A stretch of DNA of 64,000 nt, from NCBI GenBank assembly GCA_015039365.1, contig WION01000206.1, positions 1 through 64,000 of the forward strand. Reading direction: 5' to 3'. A program made the translations under genes and the position numbers. Source of the stretch: Amanita rubescens. Lineage: Eukaryota; Basidiomycota; Agaricomycetes; Agaricales; Amanitaceae. Positions 59,252-64,000 of the stretch are shown here, in pieces (positions within the stretch are counted from its first letter, which is position 1; the number at the start of each line of letters is the position of its first letter). The notes under the pieces are model-generated. The model was not told the DNA's origin. It ran no database searches and worked only from the letters and a program-made list of their open reading frames with translations.

Positions 59252-59634
59252 CTAGCAAGCGGTATCAACTCCATTGTCACAAGTTGTTCTGTCGTTATTA
59301 CAGGTGTAGTAGTGGTTGCTCGAACAATTAGCGTCGTTATTGTGGTTGCCGCAGAATTCGTCCCCTGGATTGAATCCGGCAGGACATCCGCAACTGGACT
59401 GTTGGCAATCCTGCGAGAGAGTTAGAAGCCCAAATCATAAGCATAGATGTCAATCCGTACACTTTGAGAAGAGCCAGAGACGGCGGGAGCCGCGCGGGCC
59501 ACAACGTTCGCAATCTGAGCAGCCATGGCGGCACCGACGAGGGTGAGGGCAATGATGCTAGTGAATGCAGTGAACTGCGCAAACAGGTGAGTTGACCATG
59601 ACCGTAAAGCTTAGAGCAGGAACTGTACCTTCAT
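59252..59634 (-). CDS. Small secreted cysteine-rich protein
   Basis: Exons 59629-59634 (only ATG AAG), 59461-59574 and 59252-59410 give 92 residues. A hydrophobic signal peptide (FTAFTSIIALTLVGAAMAA) is followed by a short spacer and a Cys-rich domain: DCQQSSCGCPAGF, FCGNHNNDANCSS, YTCNNDRTTCDNGVDTAC, with eight cysteines. This is the profile of fungal small secreted proteins, some of which act as effectors or cell-wall proteins; no specific function is claimed. The frame was chosen because it keeps all cysteines and ends at a natural TAG; the alternative frame through the same exon lacks them. Confidence 0.7.
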
Positions 59635-60505
59635 TGTTATAGAGCGAGCGAAGGTTCGAGTTCAAAATTAGGGAAAGATGCTTGCCTGAGGAACGAAGGC
59701 AAAATTCAAGCCTCTTTATCTTTTCAGCAGCGCCGTTGACTCCGGGGACGTGGGCGGCGACTCCTGGCCCTCTCTCGTTTGAGAAATGAGTATCCGCAGT
59801 CGCAAGGAGGGACTATGTATCACACTCATGGCATCGGAGGAGCCTATATTCGCAACAAGAGGATGTTACGCTGCCGTCATGAAATAAAGTTTAGTTATAT
59901 GACTACAGCGCCATGCCATTGAACAATGTGCGCGTACTAAGGTCGACCGGGCAAGGTTCAATGTATAGTAACCTTGGTATAGTAGCAGGCCAATACTTCC
60001 GGTCAGCCGTTCTCCGAGTATTAGACCGGATCCTTTTTCAACAATTTGTTCCGCGACTACAGGAGCATAAACAAAAATATCTTTCAGTTCGGAAATGACT
60101 GTTGTTACAAGTCCACCTCTTACTCGAGAAGGAAGTGTTTTATTCCGTTACATAGTATTTCGGCTCTTTTCAGCGATCCGAAAACCTCCCGGCCTGCAAT
60201 GGGAATAAGCATTGAACATTCCTATTCATGGTTGCGGTAGGCTACACGGTGTCGGCCCATGCAGGTGTTGGCTCGTCGAGTCATTCTCTGTGGTTCGGCA
60301 TGCCCATGAGGAACCATCTGCGGACGTGGATGAAATCCAAATAGTACGCATTCATCGGGATGGCCTCTCCCAGAGCAGCGTTACGCAAACTTGTACCTGG
60401 ACTGCGGGTTTGGGCATGCTGGGAGAGTCGAGACGGATAGCGCTGAATGAAAAAGCATTGGAGTTGCGACCGCTGACGGCCACAAGGTGACAAATCGCGC
60501 ACAGC
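59635..60505. other. Intergenic
   Basis: No exon supported on either strand. It includes the promoter of the small secreted protein. Confidence 0.5.
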
Positions 60506-61690
60506 CTAGGCATCGGGAAGAGAGACATAATAAAACCGACGCTCGCCTTCTTCCCCTTCCGCTTCGTCTTCTGATTCTTCATCGAATCCTTCCTCGCCAT
60601 TTTCTTCTTCGCCCCTGGTCTCTTCGTCGCTCTCCTCTTCCCCTTCAAGGCTTCACCGCCAATGATGGCATCATCGCCTATCCCTCCATCACTGGCTTCC
60701 TCCCCAAGTCCAGCACCCAGACCGCCCCACGCCACATCGAAATCATCTTCAAGTTATCCCCTCCTCGCTTCCTCTTCTTACTAGGTTTTCCTTCGCTCTC
60801 ACTCTCGCTTTCAACCTCCGCCTCTGTCTCTTGAGCTCAGCCTTCTCCAACGCTTCCCTCTGCTCGAACGTTAACTCTTCCCCGGTCTTTGTCCTATCCT
60901 TTGGCCTCGATCGCTTGTCAAAAGCTAGTTCTCGTACATGCTGATCATAATCCAGATCCTGGGATGCTAGCAAAAACTCATCTTCTGGCGTTTTTGGAAC
61001 GGATCGTTTGGGTGGATCCGATACGGCTGAATGAGCAGGGGGATTGGTTCGGGTGATGCATCACTGGCGGTGGTAGCAGCGGGCACCGCATATAGCAGAT
61101 CTCCGAGTCGTAGGGAGCTGAACTCTTTCGTCCAGTCTCTGACGAACGGTCCCCTTCTCTTCCTCCATTTGTCTGAGTAACTAGGTGAAACGAGATTTAA
61201 TGCTATCGTGATTCGTCATCACATACGTACTTTGTGTTCTTTACTCTTAGCAATCACTTCGGTCATAACTTCGGCTTTTGGTTTCTTCCTAGCAGGCTAC
61301 AGCGCGGTGAGGATGATCCAGCAAGAACCGCCAGCGTAAACGTCATACCTCTTCCTCCACCTCGTCTTCATCCTCATGTCCAAAACCTCCGAAATGCGTA
61401 TTTCGAACGATTTCCTTGTCGATTTGACCTGATGGTATCTAACATACCATTCTCGTCTTCCTCTACCCTCAACCGACGTCATCAAAGTCGTCCAAATTAG
61501 ACAAGCTTTGCCCATAATGCGTAAGCTCTTCGTCCTCCAAGTCGAAGGCAGAGTCTTTTACGGTTCGTTCCAACGTCCGTTCCTTGAGGCTCACAATATG
61601 GTCTCTCACCAAACCGCCGGTCAAGAATGAATTGACCGGTGACCCGACCCGGCGACTCGGTGTATTACCTGAGTGACGCTAAGATACCGC
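60506..61690 (-). pseudogene. Truncated NOP14-like fragment
   Basis: Pieces of the N-terminal part of Nop14, a nucleolar small-subunit processome protein, can be read in order: DRRFGER, SLKERTLER, AFDLEDEELTHYGQSLSNLDDFDDVG, QIDKEIVRNTHFGGFGHEDE, PARKKTKAEVMTEVIAKSKEHK, DYDQHVRELAFDKRSRPKDRTKTGEELTFEQREALEKAELKRQRRR and WGGLGAGLGEE, followed by an acidic stretch ending at a stop near 60506. The frame shifts several times, the extreme N-terminus is missing and the long conserved C-terminal half is absent. It is therefore a fragment, with a full copy presumably elsewhere. Confidence 0.6.
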
Positions 61691-63146
61691 TGTCTGCCTT
61701 TCGTCAACTCACGAGTAAGAAATTTCTCCCCAATTTCCAGTCATACAACGCTCCAAACCAGCGCTAGCCCTCAGACCACTACGACACATCCACCATCCAC
61801 CAGAGCCCTCGAGCCCACCATGAGACACGCCGTCACACCGTACACGCGCAAACAAATGTACGCGAAGCCCTCGTTTAACTTGATGATCTTTGAATTTCAA
61901 TAGGATTCCAATGGTGGCATTTCGTATGACTTGCTAGAAGATTACCCTGTCGTTATGACTACTACGCTTCACTGAACGGTGTTGCACTATGTAAGTATGA
62001 GAGACTACGAAACTTTTACGTCGCAGCAGGAAGAGATGGGCACTATGGTTATAACTCGGAAGGAGCCATCCACATACCCCTACGACTCCCCAACCGCATC
62101 CTGGCATCCATCGTCTTCTCAGCCATGCAGCGCGACGAATGCGACGAGGGTAGCGGTTACGGATTGCCAGCCTCCCCGTCGCCTCTTGAGGCCGCATCCG
62201 AGCCCGGCCTCAAGTTCTCTTCCTTCCCTTCGCAAGTAAATGCCCCTTCAAGCGGACCGAAATGCTGTTCTTATTCTCTACATGACTCGTTGGTCGACTC
62301 CGCAGGTCTTGATTCCAATGTTGAACACGCGTCTGCATAGCGCCACCCTGAGACAAGGATCACGCTGACACCAATGGCGACGAGGAGACGAAGGAGAATG
62401 GCAGTGGTAGTTTTCACGTTAGTGCGAGTTTTCTTCGGGGCACACTGCAGCGGGTGACGTGGTCATATTGTTGCCACGTTGGTGGGAGGAAAGCCGCCTT
62501 GCTAAGACTGGCCGCAGATGATACTCGCAGCTTCGGAGGCGCTGGGTATTGTTTTGCGAGAGCTTGAAAGGTAGACGGTCCCCTTGGGACTGGGGCAAAT
62601 AGCGATGCACGGTGACCGGCTGGACCAAGTGTTAAAGCAAGACGGATGCATTTTGGTTTGCTGTATGTATTATCACCGAGATCTTTGTCACCATTTCCGT
62701 CATGGGCCTCACGACCGGTATCTTGATTCGCGGCATTGCTTAACAATAACTTCCTCGTTCCTTCGCTGGCAGCTCCAACGAGTGTCAGACTGTCCTTGCC
62801 CTCGAGAGCTTCGAGATGCTTTCCAGACCCGTCCGTGACAACGAAATGCCACACGTATCTCACGACACGCTTCTGGATTGTCAGCATGGCAGTCTGTTTG
62901 AGCGAACACCAAAGTTGTTCCGAATCCAGACACGGCTCCGGAGCCCGCAGAACGTCAGGTGCATCAGACAAACAAACGTCTCTGATTCCTCCTCCCGCTA
63001 AATTAATTAATTATTGGCCAACACACATATATTGTGTCTCGTCGCTGAGTCAGGCTTGCCTCCGAAATTCCCAATCAATCAGACAGCTTCACCTCTCCAC
63101 GTCGTTTATAATACAGTGGATACATAGGCGGAGAGGCAAGGATAAA
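61691..63146. other. Interval with no recognised gene
   Basis: An open frame of about 185 codons on the minus strand (62971-62414, WHFVVTDGSGKHLEAL, SLTLVGAASEGTRKLLLS) resembles no family I know. It may be a relic or a chance frame. The rest shows nothing. Confidence 0.35.
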
Positions 63147-64000
63147 CTAGGATTGAGCCAGTTGTAACTTTAACGAATGCCAATTCTGCGCCTTCTTAGC
63201 GGGAAGGTTGAGCTTCGGTTGCGGAAGGATGGCTTTCTCGAATTCACATCGAACGCGGAAATTTGCCATCGCGCCTTTCCTCGCCGTGTTTGGTATTTTC
63301 ACCTGGAATTGGCATTCACCATCCAAGGACAACATCTGAGGTGCTTTCCATGTGAACGATATCTCACGGCCCTTTCCATACATTCCTTTGAACTTAATGC
63401 CCGTCGTGGTTGTACACTCCGTATCACTCCCAGTACTCGCTCCAGCACCGAAGGACCCCCCATGACCCCCTACGGTGGCCGTTGCCGAGATTGAGGAATG
63501 ATGGGTTTGCTTGATGGTGACTGGGCCCGAAGAGTCGACGGCAATGACTTTGTCAAACTTGATTGCGAGCGGTGTCCCGTGTCTCTCTGAAAAGTGGATT
63601 AGGTTAATAACGAGACACATATTGGCTCAACATTACCAAGGTCAGTAAACTGAATAACAAACGTAATTTGCTTAAGTGGGCCAGTCGAAATGCCGGCTGA
63701 GCCCTGGAAGTGGATAACTCTCAGATTCTTCTGTACCTCCCCGAGTTTGGCCATAAGCGTGAACGTGGGCTCAGCCTCACGCTCGACGCATAATACCGGT
63801 TCGTAATCATCGGAATTGAGAGGACAATCATGATAGTCCCTATCAAGCTGTGACTGAGGAGATCGCTTCTTCCAAAACAAAAGCTTTCGCCAAAATGACG
63901 ACGCTTCGACGGGGTCAAAAGATATGGAACTCTGCTCTGGGTTGTGCTGAGTACTGGGGCCGGGAGTAGAAATGATGTATGAGGGCGGCTTATCAGGGAG
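63147..64000 (-). CDS. Unrecognised protein, 5' end beyond the window
   Basis: Open from the right edge to a donor at 63636, then from 63586 to a stop at 63147; the intron 63587-63636 joins FTDL to ERHGTPLAI in frame. The upstream part is Pro/Ser-rich with a basic WRKLLFWKKRSP patch. The middle and end look beta-rich (FVIQFTDL, IKFDKVIAVDSSGPVTIKQ, EISFTWKAP, CQFQVKIP, ANFRVRCEF). The GHGGSFGAGASTGS stretch is a loop. I do not recognise the family. The N-terminus is missing. Confidence 0.55.

Noticed and set aside
62414..62971. 185-codon minus-strand frame as a gene
   Set aside because: No motif, no clear promoter or intron context and no recognised relatives; kept only as a remark in the interval description.

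Overview
This is nuclear DNA of a basidiomycete fungus, most likely a mushroom-forming agaricomycete. The evidence is densely packed genes on both strands, short introns of about 45-65 nt with GTRNGT donors, and protein families typical of that group (FunK1 kinase, sedolisin peptidase, HSR1-like G-protein, STAND relic, small secreted Cys-rich protein). Both edges cut a gene.

Layout. 1-20.8 kb is compact housekeeping sequence: a Usp1-domain coiled-coil protein (cut at the left edge), the ERMES subunit Mdm34 (frames broken), a Virilizer-like protein, a PD-(D/E)XK-like small protein, a fragment resembling an ATR FAT domain, ORM1, Mtd1, the PP1 regulator Glc8, NSF/Sec18, a STIMATE-family membrane protein and a B-box/DUF2009 protein. 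20.8-31 kb is an AT-rich island. It holds one very unusual gene, described below, plus repeats. 31-33.5 kb shows no gene. 33.5-45.9 kb is again compact: sedolisin, Tls1/HCA59, an unrecognised gene, dynein light intermediate chain, TIP41, TAF12, RRS1 and TFIIB. 46-50.8 kb is an insertion-like block (STAND NTPase relic plus FunK1 kinase) bounded by two copies of the 3' end of the next gene. 50.6-64 kb holds that low-complexity gene, a Barentsz/CASC3-like EJC protein, a relic of a THOC3 3' end, an epoxide hydrolase, an intact THOC3/Tex1, a small secreted Cys-rich protein, a truncated NOP14 copy and a partial unknown gene.

Main discovery. On the minus strand between 29.43 and 23.58 kb, inside a G-protein gene, lies a tandem array of about 89 units of about 62-66 nt. 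Each unit looks like a complete spliceosomal intron (5' GTGAGT, branch-like TATGAC, 3' CAACAG). Neighbouring introns are separated by exactly 3 nt (6 nt in two cases). The intron-like part is well conserved while the 3-nt part varies. The preceding exons end in phase 0, and none of the 91 resulting codons is a stop. The simplest reading is a gene in which nearly 90 successive exons each encode one amino acid, linking the GTPase domain to a conventional C-terminal exon. I know of no described precedent. RNA-seq or direct cDNA would settle it.

Other themes are microexons in ordinary genes (9 and 10 nt in the sedolisin, a 6-nt first coding exon in the secreted protein), several apparent GC-AG introns, short divergent promoters (47-98 bp), and frame breaks in mdm34, the Virilizer gene and the Tls1 gene, which may be assembly indels. 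Exon coordinates come from reading splice motifs and frame continuity by eye; no search or transcript data were available.
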